Source: Pedobacter cryoconitis (lineage in GTDB: Bacteria > Bacteroidota > Bacteroidia > Sphingobacteriales > Sphingobacteriaceae). From it: a stretch of DNA of 64,000 nt. Below are positions 36,448 through 45,665 of the stretch, piece after piece (the stretch's first letter is position 1; each line of letters opens with the position of its first letter). A program made the translations under genes and the position numbers. The notes below the pieces were generated by a model. That model was given only the letters and a program-made list of their open reading frames with translations. It was not told the DNA's origin and searched no databases. The stretch covers positions 735,300 to 799,299 of the forward strand of contig NZ_JACHCE010000002.1 of assembly GCF_014200605.1 (NCBI RefSeq), read 5' to 3'.

Positions 36448-37065
36448 ATGTCAGGTATTATTGGAAAAAAAGTAGGAATGACCAGCATTTTCGACGCCGA
36501 TGGAAAAAACATTCCATGTACGGTGATCGAAGCTGGGCCTTGTGTAGTTACACAGGTTAAAACCGCAGAGAAAGACGGTTACGTTTCAGTTCAGTTAGGC
36601 TTCGATGAAGCTAAAGAAAAGAACACCACCAAGCCTTTGAAAGGCCACTTTGCGAAAGCAAGCACAACTCCTAAACGCAAGTTGGTAGAATTTGAACCGT
36701 TTGAAGAATCGTTGAATTTAGGCGATACTGTAACGGTTAATATTTTTGCTGAAGGCGATTTTGTTGATGTAGTTGGTACTTCAAAAGGTAAAGGTTTTCA
36801 AGGTGTTGTGAAACGCCATGGATTTGCGGGTGTGGGTGGACAAACTCACGGTCAGCATAACAGAATGCGTGCGCCAGGTTCATTGGGTGCGGCTTCGTAT
36901 CCAGCACGTGTATTTAAAGGTATGCGTATGGCAGGTAGAATGGGTGGAGATAGAGTGAAGGTTCAGAACTTACAGGTTTTGAAAGTTTATGCAGATCAAA
37001 ATCTTGTTGTAGTTAGTGGTTCCATTCCAGGAGCTAAAGGTTCTTACGTAATCTTAGACAAGTAA
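36448..37065 (+). CDS. rplC: 50S ribosomal protein L3
   Basis: The 205-residue L3 starts [15 protein letters not shown] and has the loop reaching toward the peptidyl transferase centre, [20 protein letters not shown] and [10 protein letters not shown]. It is the first gene after the broken junction, behind its own promoter and structured leader, and lies 4 nt before rplD. Confidence 0.98.
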   Translation: MSGIIGKKVGMTSIFDADGKNIPCTVIEAGPCVVTQVKTAEKDGYVSVQLGFDEAKEKNTTKPLKGHFAKASTTPKRKLVEFEPFEESLNLGDTVTVNIFAEGDFVDVVGTSKGKGFQGVVKRHGFAGVGGQTHGQHNRMRAPGSLGAASYPARVFKGMRMAGRMGGDRVKVQNLQVLKVYADQNLVVVSGSIPGAKGSYVILDK

Positions 37066-37069
37066 GCAG

Positions 37070-37699
37070 ATGGAATTAAATGTAGTAAACATTTCAGGAA
37101 AAGAGACAGGTGCCAAGGTGCAACTTCCTGAGTCGGTATTTGGTGTAACACCTAGCGATCATGCAATTTATTTAGATGTTAAACAGTATTTGGCTAATCA
37201 ACGTCAGGGTACTCACAAGTCTAAACAACGTAATGAAATCGCTGGTTCAACACGTAAATTGTATAAACAAAAAGGAACTGGTGGTGCTCGTGCGGGTAGT
37301 ATCAAATCTCCATTGTTTAATGGTGGTGGTCGTGTATTCGGTCCTCAACCACGTGATTACAGTTTTAAACTGAACAAAAAATTAAAATCACTGGCACGTA
37401 AATCTGCGTTGTCATACAAAGCTCAGGATTCAAACATCCTTGTTTTAGAAGATTTTACTTTTGACTCAATCAAAACTAAAAATTACATCTCTTTAGTTAA
37501 TGCTTTAAGCTTAGCTGGTGAGAAAACTTTATTGGTTTTACCTGTTCAGGATAACAATATTTATTTATCAAGCAGAAACATTCAGAAAGTAAAAGTAATT
37601 ACTGTAGATCAGATCAATACATATGATGTATTAAACTGTGGTAAACTTTTGTTAACTGCAAATACTGTTAAAACATTGGAGGAGGCATTTGCCAAGTAA
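37070..37699 (+). CDS. rplD: 50S ribosomal protein L4
   Basis: The 209-residue L4 has the exit-tunnel loop RQGTHKSKQRNEIAGS with KQKGTGGARAGSIKSP. In Escherichia coli L4 represses the S10 operon through the leader; whether it does so here with the rplC leader is untested. It ends 1 nt before rplW, and its last codons contain GGAGGAGG about 15 nt before the rplW start. Confidence 0.98.
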   Translation: MELNVVNISGKETGAKVQLPESVFGVTPSDHAIYLDVKQYLANQRQGTHKSKQRNEIAGSTRKLYKQKGTGGARAGSIKSPLFNGGGRVFGPQPRDYSFKLNKKLKSLARKSALSYKAQDSNILVLEDFTFDSIKTKNYISLVNALSLAGEKTLLVLPVQDNNIYLSSRNIQKVKVITVDQINTYDVLNCGKLLLTANTVKTLEEAFAK

Positions 37700-37700
37700 T

Positions 37701-37991
37701 ATGGAATTTTTAAAGAAACCAATACTAACCGAAAAAGCATCTGCACTTACAGAAAAGTCTAGCCGCTTTACTTTCCAGGTTGAACACAAAGCAAATAAAT
37801 TGCAAATTAAACAAGCTATCGAAAAAATGTATGGTGTTAACATCCTTGCAATCAATACTATGATTGTAAACGGAAAGTTAAAATCAAGAAATACAAAAGG
37901 TGGTTTAGTTACGGGTCGTAGCCCGAAATACAAAAAAGCGATTGTTACTCTGGCAGCAGGTGAAACAATTGATTATTACGCGAACATTTAA
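37701..37991 (+). CDS. rplW: 50S ribosomal protein L23
   Basis: The 96-residue L23 sits at the tunnel exit and docks trigger factor and SRP. Recognisable stretches are [15 protein letters not shown] and [23 protein letters not shown]. The ATG at 37701 is chosen from the family N-terminus; the gap to rplD is one base. Confidence 0.97.
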   Translation: MEFLKKPILTEKASALTEKSSRFTFQVEHKANKLQIKQAIEKMYGVNILAINTMIVNGKLKSRNTKGGLVTGRSPKYKKAIVTLAAGETIDYYANI

Positions 37992-38014
37992 TAAGAATTG
38001 AATATTTTATAACT

Positions 38015-38839
38015 ATGGGCTTAAGAAAATTTAAACCAGTCACTCCGGGTACCCGCTTTAGAGTTGGGGCCAGTTTTTCGGAGATTACAGCAACCAAGCC
38101 CGAAAAATCATTGGTTGTTTCTTCTAAGAAATCGGGAGGACGTAACAATACAGGAAAGATGACTATGCGCTACATGGGTGGTGGTCACAAAAAATCTTAC
38201 CGTTTAATTGATTTTAAACGTGATAAGTTTGATATTCCTGCAACAGTTGCTACTGTTGAATACGATCCAAACCGTACTGCACGTATCGCATTATTACATT
38301 ATGCTGATGGTGAGAAGCGTTACATTATTTCGCCAGAAGGATTACAAGTTGGGCAAAAAGTATTATCAGGTGATACTGCAACTCCAGAAGTTGGAAATGC
38401 TTTAAAATTATCAAATATTCCATTGGGATCGATTATACACAACGTGGAGATTCATCCAGGTCGTGGAGCTCAATTGGCTCGTAGCGCTGGTGCTTATGCA
38501 CAATTAGCTGCTCGTGATGGTAAATATGCTACATTGAAAATGCCTTCAGGTGAGACAAGATTAATCTTGACTACTTGTTTAGCTACTATCGGATCTGTTT
38601 CAAATTCAGATCACGCAAATGAAGTATTAGGTAAAGCAGGTCGTAAACGTTGGTTAGGACGTCGTCCTAGAACACGTCCAGTTGCGATGAACCCTGTCGA
38701 TCACCCAATGGGTGGTGGTGAAGGTCGTTCATCAGGTGGTCAGCCAAGATCAAGGAATGGTATGTATTCTAAAGGCTTCAAGACCCGTCAACTTAAAAAA
38801 TACTCAAATCGTTTCATCATAGAGAAAAGGAAGAAATAA
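38015..38839 (+). CDS. rplB: 50S ribosomal protein L2
   Basis: The 274-residue L2 helps form the peptidyl transferase centre and subunit bridges. It has [28 protein letters not shown] and, near the end, [19 protein letters not shown] with the conserved His. Its stop overlaps the rpsS start by one base. Confidence 0.98.
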   Translation: MGLRKFKPVTPGTRFRVGASFSEITATKPEKSLVVSSKKSGGRNNTGKMTMRYMGGGHKKSYRLIDFKRDKFDIPATVATVEYDPNRTARIALLHYADGEKRYIISPEGLQVGQKVLSGDTATPEVGNALKLSNIPLGSIIHNVEIHPGRGAQLARSAGAYAQLAARDGKYATLKMPSGETRLILTTCLATIGSVSNSDHANEVLGKAGRKRWLGRRPRTRPVAMNPVDHPMGGGEGRSSGGQPRSRNGMYSKGFKTRQLKKYSNRFIIEKRKK

Positions 38840-39105
38840 TGGCTCGTTCGATTAAAAAAGGACCTTATATTGACCATAACGTAGAGAAGAAAGTAGTATC
38901 TATGAATGATTCAGGCAAAAAGTCTGTCATTAAAACTTGGTCACGCAGATCAATGATCTCACCAGATTTTGTGGGTCATACATTTGCAGTGCATAACGGT
39001 AATAAATTTATACCGGTATACGTAACAGAAAACATGGTTGGTCACAAGCTGGGAGAGTTTGCTCCAACCAGAACATTTAGGGGTCACTCTGAAAAGAAAA
39101 AATAA
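38839..39105 (+). CDS. rpsS: 30S ribosomal protein S19
   Basis: The 88-residue S19 of the 30S head has [38 protein letters not shown] and [13 protein letters not shown]. It is translationally coupled to rplB through TAATG and lies 7 nt before rplV. Confidence 0.98.
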   Translation: MARSIKKGPYIDHNVEKKVVSMNDSGKKSVIKTWSRRSMISPDFVGHTFAVHNGNKFIPVYVTENMVGHKLGEFAPTRTFRGHSEKKK

Positions 39106-39112
39106 TTAAGAG

Positions 39113-39475
39113 ATGGAAGCAGTAGCGAAATTAAACAATTGTCCAACCTCACCACGTAAGATGCGTTTGGTTGTAGATCTTATCAGAGGTGAGCGTGTTG
39201 AGAAAGCATTACATATTTTAAAATTTACCAATAAAGAAGCTGCAACAAAAGTTGAAAAACTTTTATTATCAGCTATCAAAAACTGGGAAACTAAAAATGA
39301 AGGTTCTCGCCCTGAAGAAAACCAATTATATGTGAAAACTATAATGGTTGGTGGCGGCCGTCAGTTGAAAAGACTGAGACCAGCACCTCAAGGTCGTGGT
39401 TACAGAATACGTAAGCGTTCTAACCATGTAACTTTGGTAGTAGATAGTAAAAACGTTGAAACTCAAACTAATTAG
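39113..39475 (+). CDS. rplV: 50S ribosomal protein L22
   Basis: The 120-residue L22 lines the exit tunnel. It has [18 protein letters not shown] and the tunnel hairpin [20 protein letters not shown], the region changed in macrolide-resistant mutants elsewhere. It lies 5 nt before rpsC. Confidence 0.98.
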   Translation: MEAVAKLNNCPTSPRKMRLVVDLIRGERVEKALHILKFTNKEAATKVEKLLLSAIKNWETKNEGSRPEENQLYVKTIMVGGGRQLKRLRPAPQGRGYRIRKRSNHVTLVVDSKNVETQTN

Positions 39476-39480
39476 TAGAA

Positions 39481-40341
39481 ATGGGACAAAAAGCACATCC
39501 AATAGGAAACAGGTTAGGAATCATCAGAGGTTGGGATTCTAACTGGTTCGGTGGCAACAACTATGCTGACAAATTAGTTGAGGACGAAAAAATAAGAAAA
39601 TATCTTTCTGTGCGTATCGCAAAAGGAGGAGTAGCTAAAGTAGTTATCGAACGTACGTTAAAACGTATCACTGTAACTATCCACACTGCCCGTCCAGGTA
39701 TCGTGATCGGTAAAGCAGGAGCTGAGGTTGATAAAATCAAAGAAGAGTTAAAGAAATTGACTAAAAAGGAAATTCAAATTAACATTTTTGAGATCAAACG
39801 TCCTGAGCTTGATGCACAACTGGTAGCAGAAGGTGTAGCAAAACAATTAGAGGCAAGAATCTCTTTCCGTAGAGCCATGAAGTCAACTATCGCATCAACA
39901 ATGCGTATGGGTGCTGAAGGTATCAAAATAATGACTTCAGGTCGTTTAGGCGGAGCAGAGATGGCTCGTAACGAGCAGTATAAAGAAGGAAGAATTCCTT
40001 TGCATACTTTCCGTGCTGATATTGACTATGCATTAGCTGAGGCATTAACTACCTATGGTAAGATTGGTGTTAAAGTATGGATCTGTAAAGGCGAAGTTTA
40101 TGGTAAACGTGATCTTTCTCCAAACATTGGTGCAGTAAGTAACGCTCCTGGTAAAGGTGGCAGACCTGAAGGTGCTTTTGGTGCAGGTGGCAGAGACAGA
40201 GATAACCGTGGCGGTGGTGACAGAAGAAACGACAACAAAGGTGGTCGTGGAAGAGGTCCAGGTCAGGGTGGTCCAGGTCAAGGCGGTCCAGGTAGAGATA
40301 ATAGAGGCGGAAATACTCCTAACAGAGGTCCTCGTAAATAA
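39481..40341 (+). CDS. rpsC: 30S ribosomal protein S3 with long Gly/Arg-rich tail
   Basis: S3 helps hold mRNA at the entry site. The KH domain ([20 protein letters not shown]) and the C-terminal domain ([26 protein letters not shown]) are normal up to about residue 219. An added tail of about 67 residues follows, almost only Gly, Arg, Asp, Asn and Pro, with the unit [13 protein letters not shown]. Typical S3 is 210-250 residues; this is 286. The tail resembles RGG RNA-binding regions and lies near the mRNA entry. Confidence 0.97.
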   Translation: MGQKAHPIGNRLGIIRGWDSNWFGGNNYADKLVEDEKIRKYLSVRIAKGGVAKVVIERTLKRITVTIHTARPGIVIGKAGAEVDKIKEELKKLTKKEIQINIFEIKRPELDAQLVAEGVAKQLEARISFRRAMKSTIASTMRMGAEGIKIMTSGRLGGAEMARNEQYKEGRIPLHTFRADIDYALAEALTTYGKIGVKVWICKGEVYGKRDLSPNIGAVSNAPGKGGRPEGAFGAGGRDRDNRGGGDRRNDNKGGRGRGPGQGGPGQGGPGRDNRGGNTPNRGPRK

Positions 40342-40379
40342 TTAGTTAACAGATCGTTTTACGATAATATTAAGATAAA

Positions 40380-40802
40380 ATGTTACAGCCAAAAAGAACG
40401 AAGTTCAGAAAGATGCAAAAGGGCAGAATGAAAGGTTTAGCTACACGTGGAGCTGAATTATCATTCGGGTCTTTCGGGATTAAATCTTTAGAGGCGACCT
40501 GGATTACAAGTCGTCAGATAGAGGCAGCCCGTATTGCGGTAACTCGTTTCATGAAACGTGAAGGCCAAGTGTGGATTAGAATTTTCCCGGACAAACCGGT
40601 TACTAAGAAACCAGCTGAAGTACGTATGGGTAAAGGTAAAGGTGCTCCAGAGTACTGGGTAGCTGTTGTTAGACCAGGACGCATCATTTTTGAAGCTGAA
40701 GGTGTATCTTTAGAAGTTGCTAAAGAAGCAATGAGATTAGCTGCTCAAAAATTACCTATCCAAACAAAATTTGTAGTACGTAGAGATTACGTAGAAGCAT
40801 AA
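40380..40802 (+). CDS. rplP: 50S ribosomal protein L16
   Basis: The 140-residue L16 contacts the A-site tRNA. It has [38 protein letters not shown] and [18 protein letters not shown]. It lies 38 nt after rpsC. A 75-nt structured gap separates it from rpmC, much longer than other gaps here. Confidence 0.98.
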   Translation: MLQPKRTKFRKMQKGRMKGLATRGAELSFGSFGIKSLEATWITSRQIEAARIAVTRFMKREGQVWIRIFPDKPVTKKPAEVRMGKGKGAPEYWVAVVRPGRIIFEAEGVSLEVAKEAMRLAAQKLPIQTKFVVRRDYVEA

Positions 40803-40808
40803 AAAAAA

Positions 40809-40862
40809 GTTTTGGGGTCAATGTTGTAAGTAACTTGTTATTATAACCGCTAGACCCAGAAC
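40809..40862 (+). other. hairpin in the rplP-rpmC gap
   Basis: GTTTTGGGGTC (40809-40819) can pair with GACCCAGAAC (40853-40862) with one bulge and one G-U pair. It encloses a smaller GTTAT/ATAAC stem. There is no T-run, so it is not a simple terminator. Confidence 0.5.
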
Positions 40863-40877
40863 ATAAAAATTAATAAA

Positions 40878-41087
40878 ATGAAGAACTCAGAAATCACAGG
40901 GCTTTCAAAAGAAGAACTAGTAGTCAGGATTGCAGAAGAGAAAGAAAACTTAGTTAAGTTAAAATTTGCACATACAATTTCGGCTATAGAGAATCCTACC
41001 CGTATCACTAAGGTAAGAAAAGACATCGCCCGATTAAATACTGAAATGACTAAGCGTAATGCTGAGTCAGCTAGTGAAACTAAATAA
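40878..41087 (+). CDS. rpmC: 50S ribosomal protein L29
   Basis: The 69-residue two-helix L29 stands by the tunnel exit next to L23. It has [27 protein letters not shown] and [19 protein letters not shown]. It follows a structured gap and precedes rpsQ by 13 nt. Confidence 0.96.
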   Translation: MKNSEITGLSKEELVVRIAEEKENLVKLKFAHTISAIENPTRITKVRKDIARLNTEMTKRNAESASETK

Positions 41088-41100
41088 CTTTAGAGTCGAA

Positions 41101-41355
41101 ATGGAAAGACAATTAAGAAAAACAAGAACCGGGTTGGTGGTAAGCAACAAAATGGATAAATCTGTTGTTGTAGCGGTAGAACGTAAAGTGAAACACCCGA
41201 TCTATGGTAAGTTTGTTAAGAAAACTACCAAATTTATGGCTCATGACGAGAAAAACGATTGTGGTATTGGTGATACAGTACTTATCATGGAGACTCGTCC
41301 GCTGAGTAAAAACAAGAACTGGAGATTAGTGGAAATTTTAGAGAGGGCTAAATAA
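41101..41355 (+). CDS. rpsQ: 30S ribosomal protein S17
   Basis: The 84-residue S17 (OB fold) has [20 protein letters not shown] and [20 protein letters not shown] 41101 is chosen from the family N-terminus. The stop is 1 nt before rplN. Confidence 0.97.
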   Translation: MERQLRKTRTGLVVSNKMDKSVVVAVERKVKHPIYGKFVKKTTKFMAHDEKNDCGIGDTVLIMETRPLSKNKNWRLVEILERAK

Positions 41356-41356
41356 C

Positions 41357-41725
41357 ATGGTACAACAGGAATCAAGATTAAACGTAGCCGACAATAGCGG
41401 CGCAAAACAAGTATTGGTTATCCGTGTACTTGGTGGAACCGGAAAGAGATACGCTTCTATTGGTGACAAAATCGTTGTTACCGTTAAAAGTGCATTGCCT
41501 TCAGGTAACATTAAAAAAGGAACCGTTTCTAAAGCAGTTGTTGTAAGAACAAAGAAAGAGATCAGACGTAAAGATGGTTCTTACATCCGTTTCGACGATA
41601 ATGCAGCAGTCTTATTAAATGCACAAGATGAGCCGCGTGGAACACGTATTTTTGGCCCGGTAGCGAGAGAACTGCGTGAGAAACAATTCATGAAGATTGT
41701 ATCATTAGCACCGGAGGTATTATAA
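41357..41725 (+). CDS. rplN: 50S ribosomal protein L14
   Basis: The 122-residue L14 forms an intersubunit bridge and is the binding site of RsfS. It starts [20 protein letters not shown] and ends [17 protein letters not shown], then [12 protein letters not shown]. The neighbours are rpsQ and rplX, each 1 nt away. Confidence 0.98.
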   Translation: MVQQESRLNVADNSGAKQVLVIRVLGGTGKRYASIGDKIVVTVKSALPSGNIKKGTVSKAVVVRTKKEIRRKDGSYIRFDDNAAVLLNAQDEPRGTRIFGPVARELREKQFMKIVSLAPEVL

Positions 41726-41726
41726 A

Positions 41727-42068
41727 ATGAAAAATAAAGTAACTGTTCAACCAAAAATTAAAATCCGTAAAGGAGATTTAGTAAAGGTTATCGCTGGTGA
41801 TTCAAGAGGCCAGGAAGGTAAAGTGCTTTCAGTATTAATTACTAAAAGCAGGATACTGATAGAAGGTGTTAACCTTGTATCTAAACATACAAAACCAAAT
41901 GCTGCTAATCCTAACGGAGGTATCATTAAAAAAGAGGCTGCTCTTCATATTTCTAACGTTGCGTTAATTGATCCTAAATCAGGAAAAACTACGCGTGTTG
42001 GCAGAAAGCTTAACGCTGATGGGAAATTAGTTAGGGTATCTAAAAAATCAGGAGAGGAGATCAAATAA
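41727..42068 (+). CDS. rplX: 50S ribosomal protein L24
   Basis: The 113-residue L24 is an assembly starter of the 50S. The KOW motif is [20 protein letters not shown], followed by [11 protein letters not shown] and [15 protein letters not shown]. Its stop overlaps the rplE start (TAATG). Confidence 0.97.
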   Translation: MKNKVTVQPKIKIRKGDLVKVIAGDSRGQEGKVLSVLITKSRILIEGVNLVSKHTKPNAANPNGGIIKKEAALHISNVALIDPKSGKTTRVGRKLNADGKLVRVSKKSGEEIK

Positions 42069-42640
42069 TGACTTACATACCAAGATTAAAGACTAAATAC
42101 AAAGAGGAAATTGTAACTGCTCTTAAAGAGAAGTTCAATTACAAAAGCGTAATGCAAGTTCCTAAGTTAACTAAGATAGCTGTCAACCAGGGAGTTGGTC
42201 GTTTCTCTGTAACTGACAAAAAGATTATGGACAGTTCTATTTTAGAAATGACTACAATCACAGGTCAGCAGGCAGTAGGTGCGAAATCTAAAAAAGATAT
42301 CTCAAACTTCAAATTACGTAAAGGTATGCCAGTAGGTGTACGTGTAACTTTACGTGATAACAACATGTTTGAGTTTTTAGATCGTTTAATTTCCGTAGCT
42401 TTACCACGTATCCGTGATTTCAAAGGTATTAATGATAAAGGTTTTGATGGAAAAGGTAACTACACATTGGGTATTACTGAACAAATCATCTTCCCTGAGA
42501 TCAACATCGACAAAATCTCTAAGATTTTAGGTATGGATATTACCTTTGTAACTTCAGCAACAACTGATGTTGAAGCATTGGAACTTTTAAAGCAATTTGG
42601 ATTACCGTTTAAAAACCAAACCCTTAATACAGATCAATAA
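42068..42640 (+). CDS. rplE: 50S ribosomal protein L5
   Basis: The 190-residue L5 binds 5S rRNA and the P-site tRNA. It has [42 protein letters not shown] and the end LLKQFGLPF. It overlaps rplX and rpsN by one base each, so the three are translationally coupled. Confidence 0.98.
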   Translation: MTYIPRLKTKYKEEIVTALKEKFNYKSVMQVPKLTKIAVNQGVGRFSVTDKKIMDSSILEMTTITGQQAVGAKSKKDISNFKLRKGMPVGVRVTLRDNNMFEFLDRLISVALPRIRDFKGINDKGFDGKGNYTLGITEQIIFPEINIDKISKILGMDITFVTSATTDVEALELLKQFGLPFKNQTLNTDQ

Positions 42641-42909
42641 TGGCAAAAGAAGGTGTAAAAGCTCGCGAAATTAAGCGCCAGAGATTGGTAGCTAAATATG
42701 CAGACAAACGTGCAGAATTAAAAGCTGCAGGTGATTTCGAAGGATTAGATAAGTTACCAAAAAACTCATCACCAGTACGTTTACACAACCGTTGTAAATT
42801 AACTGGCCGTCCACGTGGTTACATGCGTACTTTCGGTATATCAAGGGTTACATTCCGTGATATGGCATTAGCAGGAAAAATTCCTGGAGTTACCAAAGCA
42901 AGCTGGTAA
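42640..42909 (+). CDS. rpsN: 30S ribosomal protein S14, zinc-independent form
   Basis: The 89-residue S14 belongs to the longer form without the two CxxC zinc pairs; only one Cys is present, in [19 protein letters not shown]. The end [17 protein letters not shown] is diagnostic. It starts at the rplE stop. A 134-nt gap with strong hairpins follows before rpsH. Confidence 0.97.
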   Translation: MAKEGVKAREIKRQRLVAKYADKRAELKAAGDFEGLDKLPKNSSPVRLHNRCKLTGRPRGYMRTFGISRVTFRDMALAGKIPGVTKASW

Positions 42910-42918
42910 AATCGTTTT

Positions 42919-42960
42919 ACGTTAGAGAGTTTTACGCATCATGCGTTTAACTTCTAACGT
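42919..42960 (+). other. long hairpin in the rpsN-rpsH gap
   Basis: ACGTTAGA pairs perfectly with TCTAACGT at the base, AGTT with AACT, and ACGCA with TGCGT at the tip (loop TCA), with a bulged G and a 2x2 internal loop. There is no T-run after it. Confidence 0.6.
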
Positions 42961-42999
42961 TATACGTTTAAATAGAAAAATTAACCGATGGAAGGTCGC

Positions 43000-43014
43000 T
43001 CCGAATAGTTCGGA
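43000..43014 (+). other. second hairpin in the rpsN-rpsH gap
   Basis: TCCGAA-TAG-TTCGGA is a perfect 6-bp stem 29 nt before the rpsH start. Confidence 0.5.
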
Positions 43015-43043
43015 AAGGAAACCACTATCACAAATCAACAAAG

Positions 43044-43442
43044 ATGAATACAGATCCAATAGCAGATTATCTTACAAGAGTAAGAAATGCCATTAAGGCA
43101 AATCACAGAATTGTAGAAATTCCTGCATCAAATCTTAAAAAGGAAATTACTAAAGTACTTTTTGACAAAGGTTACATTGCCAACTACAAGTTTGAGGAAA
43201 CAACAGTTCAGGGAACGATTAAAATCGCTTTGAAATACAATCCTATAACTAAAATACCTGCTATCCGCACTTTAATGCGTATCAGCAAGCCAGGTTTAAG
43301 GCAGTATGCAGGCGTTGATAATATGCCAAGAGTATTGAACGGTTTAGGTATCGCTATCTTGTCTACTTCTAAAGGAGTTATGACTGATAAAGAAGCAGCC
43401 AGACTAAACATTGGTGGCGAAGTTTTGTGTCACGTTTATTAA
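43044..43442 (+). CDS. rpsH: 30S ribosomal protein S8
   Basis: The 132-residue S8 is a central-domain assembly protein and in E. coli the repressor of the spc operon. It has DPIADYLTRVRNAIKANH and the end GLGIAILSTSKGVMTDKEA and GGEVLCHVY. The structured 134-nt gap in front is where an S8-binding mimic could lie. Confidence 0.98.
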   Translation: MNTDPIADYLTRVRNAIKANHRIVEIPASNLKKEITKVLFDKGYIANYKFEETTVQGTIKIALKYNPITKIPAIRTLMRISKPGLRQYAGVDNMPRVLNGLGIAILSTSKGVMTDKEAARLNIGGEVLCHVY

Positions 43443-43460
43443 TTAAAGGAGGATAGCAAA

Positions 43461-44018
43461 ATGTCAAGAATAGGAAAAGCCCCAATTAATGTACCTGCTG
43501 GAGTAACAATTACAGTTGATAAAGACAATTTAGTAACTGTAAAAGGCCCAAAAGGTGAATTACAACAAGCAGTTGATGCAGACATCACTGTTACTCAGGA
43601 AGACGGTGTAGTTACTGTAACACGCCCGACTGAACAAAAAAGACACAAAGCATTGCATGGTTTATACCGTTCATTGTTAAACAATATGGTTATTGGTGTA
43701 ACAGAAGGTTACAAAATCTCTCAGGAATTAGTTGGTGTGGGTTACCGCGCAACTAACACAGGTAATACACTTGATCTTGTTTTAGGTTTCTCTCACCATT
43801 ATGTATTCCAATTACCGGAAGAGATTAAAGTTACTACTACTTCAGAAAAAGGTCAGACTCCTAAAATTATTTTAGAAAGTATTGACAAACAACTGATTGG
43901 TCAGGTTGCAGCGAAAATACGCTCGTTACGTGCACCAGAGCCATATAAAGGTAAAGGTATCAAGTTTGTAGGCGAAGTGTTAAGAAGAAAAGCAGGTAAA
44001 TCAGCTTCTAAAAAATAA
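43461..44018 (+). CDS. rplF: 50S ribosomal protein L6
   Basis: The 185-residue L6 lies at the factor-binding region. It has [28 protein letters not shown] and the end [21 protein letters not shown]. An AGGAGG stands at 43447-43452, 8 nt before the ATG, a strong Shine-Dalgarno site that is rare in this phylum. Confidence 0.98.
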   Translation: MSRIGKAPINVPAGVTITVDKDNLVTVKGPKGELQQAVDADITVTQEDGVVTVTRPTEQKRHKALHGLYRSLLNNMVIGVTEGYKISQELVGVGYRATNTGNTLDLVLGFSHHYVFQLPEEIKVTTTSEKGQTPKIILESIDKQLIGQVAAKIRSLRAPEPYKGKGIKFVGEVLRRKAGKSASKK

Positions 44019-44023
44019 TCATC

Positions 44024-44377
44024 ATGGCAGGGAAAAAATTATCTCGTAGAGATCGTATAAAAAAAGGAATCAGAAAAAGACTTACCGGTTCTGAAAGCCG
44101 TCCACGTTTATCAGTTTATAGAAGCAATAAAGGAATTTATGCTCAAATCATTAACGACGTAACTGGAAGCACAATCGTATCAGCATCATCATTATCAAAA
44201 GATTTTTCTGGTAATGGAAACAAATCAGAGCAATCTGTAGCTGTAGGTAAATTAGTAGCTGAAAAAGCAATCGCAGCTGGCATTAAAGAAGTTGTTTTCG
44301 ATAGAAATGGCTATTTATACCATGGTCGCGTAAAATCGTTGGCAGAAGGTGCCCGTGAAGCTGGTTTAGTATTTTAA
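44024..44377 (+). CDS. rplR: 50S ribosomal protein L18
   Basis: The 117-residue L18 binds 5S rRNA with L5 and L25. It has [33 protein letters not shown] and [20 protein letters not shown]. It lies 5 nt after rplF and 18 nt before rpsE. Confidence 0.98.
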   Translation: MAGKKLSRRDRIKKGIRKRLTGSESRPRLSVYRSNKGIYAQIINDVTGSTIVSASSLSKDFSGNGNKSEQSVAVGKLVAEKAIAAGIKEVVFDRNGYLYHGRVKSLAEGAREAGLVF

Positions 44378-44395
44378 TCTGAAAATAGGATAAGA

Positions 44396-44914
44396 ATGTC
44401 AACTATCAATATAAAAAGAGTTAAGACTAGCGAGGTCGAATTAAAAGACCGTTTAGTTAGTATACAACGTGTTGCCAAAGTAACCAAAGGTGGACGTACT
44501 TTCAGTTTCTCAGCTATCGTAGTTGTTGGAGATGAAAACGGAATCGTAGGTTATGGTTTAGGTAAAGCAAAAGAGGTAACTGAAGCTATTGCTAAAGGTA
44601 TCGATGATGCTAAAAAGAACTTGGTAAAAGTTCCTTTATTAAACGGTACTGTTCCTCACGAACAAATCGGTAAATTCTCAGGTGGTTTTGTATTAATCAA
44701 ACCAGCTGCAGTAGGTACTGGAGTTATCGCGGGTGGTGCAATGCGTGCTGTATTAGAAAGTGCTGGTGTACACAACGTATTAGCAAAATCAAAAGGTTCA
44801 TCAAATCCTCACAACGTGGTAAAAGCAACAGTAGATGCTTTAACAAAAATGCGTGATGCTTATACCATCGCTCAGCAACGTGGTGTTGATTTAAACAAAG
44901 TTTTTAACGGATAA
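44396..44914 (+). CDS. rpsE: 30S ribosomal protein S5
   Basis: The 172-residue S5 shapes decoding accuracy and mRNA entry. It has [35 protein letters not shown] and [20 protein letters not shown]. It lies 4 nt before rpmD. Confidence 0.98.
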   Translation: MSTINIKRVKTSEVELKDRLVSIQRVAKVTKGGRTFSFSAIVVVGDENGIVGYGLGKAKEVTEAIAKGIDDAKKNLVKVPLLNGTVPHEQIGKFSGGFVLIKPAAVGTGVIAGGAMRAVLESAGVHNVLAKSKGSSNPHNVVKATVDALTKMRDAYTIAQQRGVDLNKVFNG

Positions 44915-44918
44915 GAAC

Positions 44919-45098
44919 ATGGCTAAGATCAAAATAACCCAGGTAAAAAGTATCATTGACAGAAGCGAGCGTCAAAAAAGAACTATGCAGGCATTAGGTT
45001 TAAAAAAAATGAACCAGTCTGTTGAAGTTGAAGCTAACGCTGCTATCATTGGGATGGTAAGAAAAGTGAATCACTTAGTAGCTATCGAAAGTATATAA
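44919..45098 (+). CDS. rpmD: 50S ribosomal protein L30
   Basis: This 59-residue frame was found by translating the gap after rpsE. It reads AKIKITQVKSIIDRSERQ, then ALGLKKMNQSVEVE, which are L30 features. The length is typical. It is coupled closely to rpsE (4 nt); 107 nt follow before rplO. Confidence 0.96.
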   Translation: MAKIKITQVKSIIDRSERQKRTMQALGLKKMNQSVEVEANAAIIGMVRKVNHLVAIESI

Positions 45099-45105
45099 TT
45101 CGCAG

Positions 45106-45189
45106 AGGTTGTAAATTAGTTTAATTTTGCTAATTTGCAACCTTTGTATATGTTTAACCGTTGCCCTGATTAGTGAAAGCGAAGGGCAG
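45106..45189 (+). other. two hairpins in the rpmD-rplO gap
   Basis: AGGTTGTAAATTAG (45106-45119) pairs with CTAATTTGCAACCT (45130-45143), 13 of 14 plus one G-U. A second stem joins TGCCCT (45162-45167) with AGGGCA (45183-45188). The loop of the first contains TAATTTTG, which could also be a -10 box, but no -35 is placed right. Confidence 0.5.
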
Positions 45190-45205
45190 CACAATAAGTT
45201 TCAAA

Positions 45206-45652
45206 ATGAACTTAAGTAATTTAAAACCTGCATCAGGTTCTACTAAAAACAGTAAGAGAATAGGTCGTGGTACTGGTTCTGGTCGTGGTGGTACTTCCAC
45301 TCGTGGTCATAAAGGTGCTGGATCACGTTCTGGTCACAAAACTAAAATCGGTTTTGAAGGTGGTCAGATGCCATTACAACGTCGTGTACCTAAGGTTGGT
45401 TTCAAACCAATTAACCGTGTTGAATATGTAGGCGTTAACTTAGACGTGTTACAAGGTTTAGCGGAAAGATTCAGCTTAACATCTATTGATTTTGCTACTT
45501 TGCAAGATCATGGTTTAGCACACAAAAACGATCTTGTTAAGATCTTAGGACGTGGTGAAGTAAAATCTAAAATCGAAGTTAAAGCACATGCTTTTTCTGC
45601 AACTGCACAGAAAGCTATTGAAGCTGTTGGAGGCTCAATAGAAAAATTGTAA
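45206..45652 (+). CDS. rplO: 50S ribosomal protein L15
   Basis: The 148-residue L15 is a late assembly protein. It has [40 protein letters not shown] and PKVGFKP. ATG 45206 is chosen over earlier in-frame codons from the family start MNLSNLKPA. It lies 13 nt before secY, as in most genomes. Confidence 0.98.
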   Translation: MNLSNLKPASGSTKNSKRIGRGTGSGRGGTSTRGHKGAGSRSGHKTKIGFEGGQMPLQRRVPKVGFKPINRVEYVGVNLDVLQGLAERFSLTSIDFATLQDHGLAHKNDLVKILGRGEVKSKIEVKAHAFSATAQKAIEAVGGSIEKL

Positions 45653-45665
45653 TTAATTATAATTA

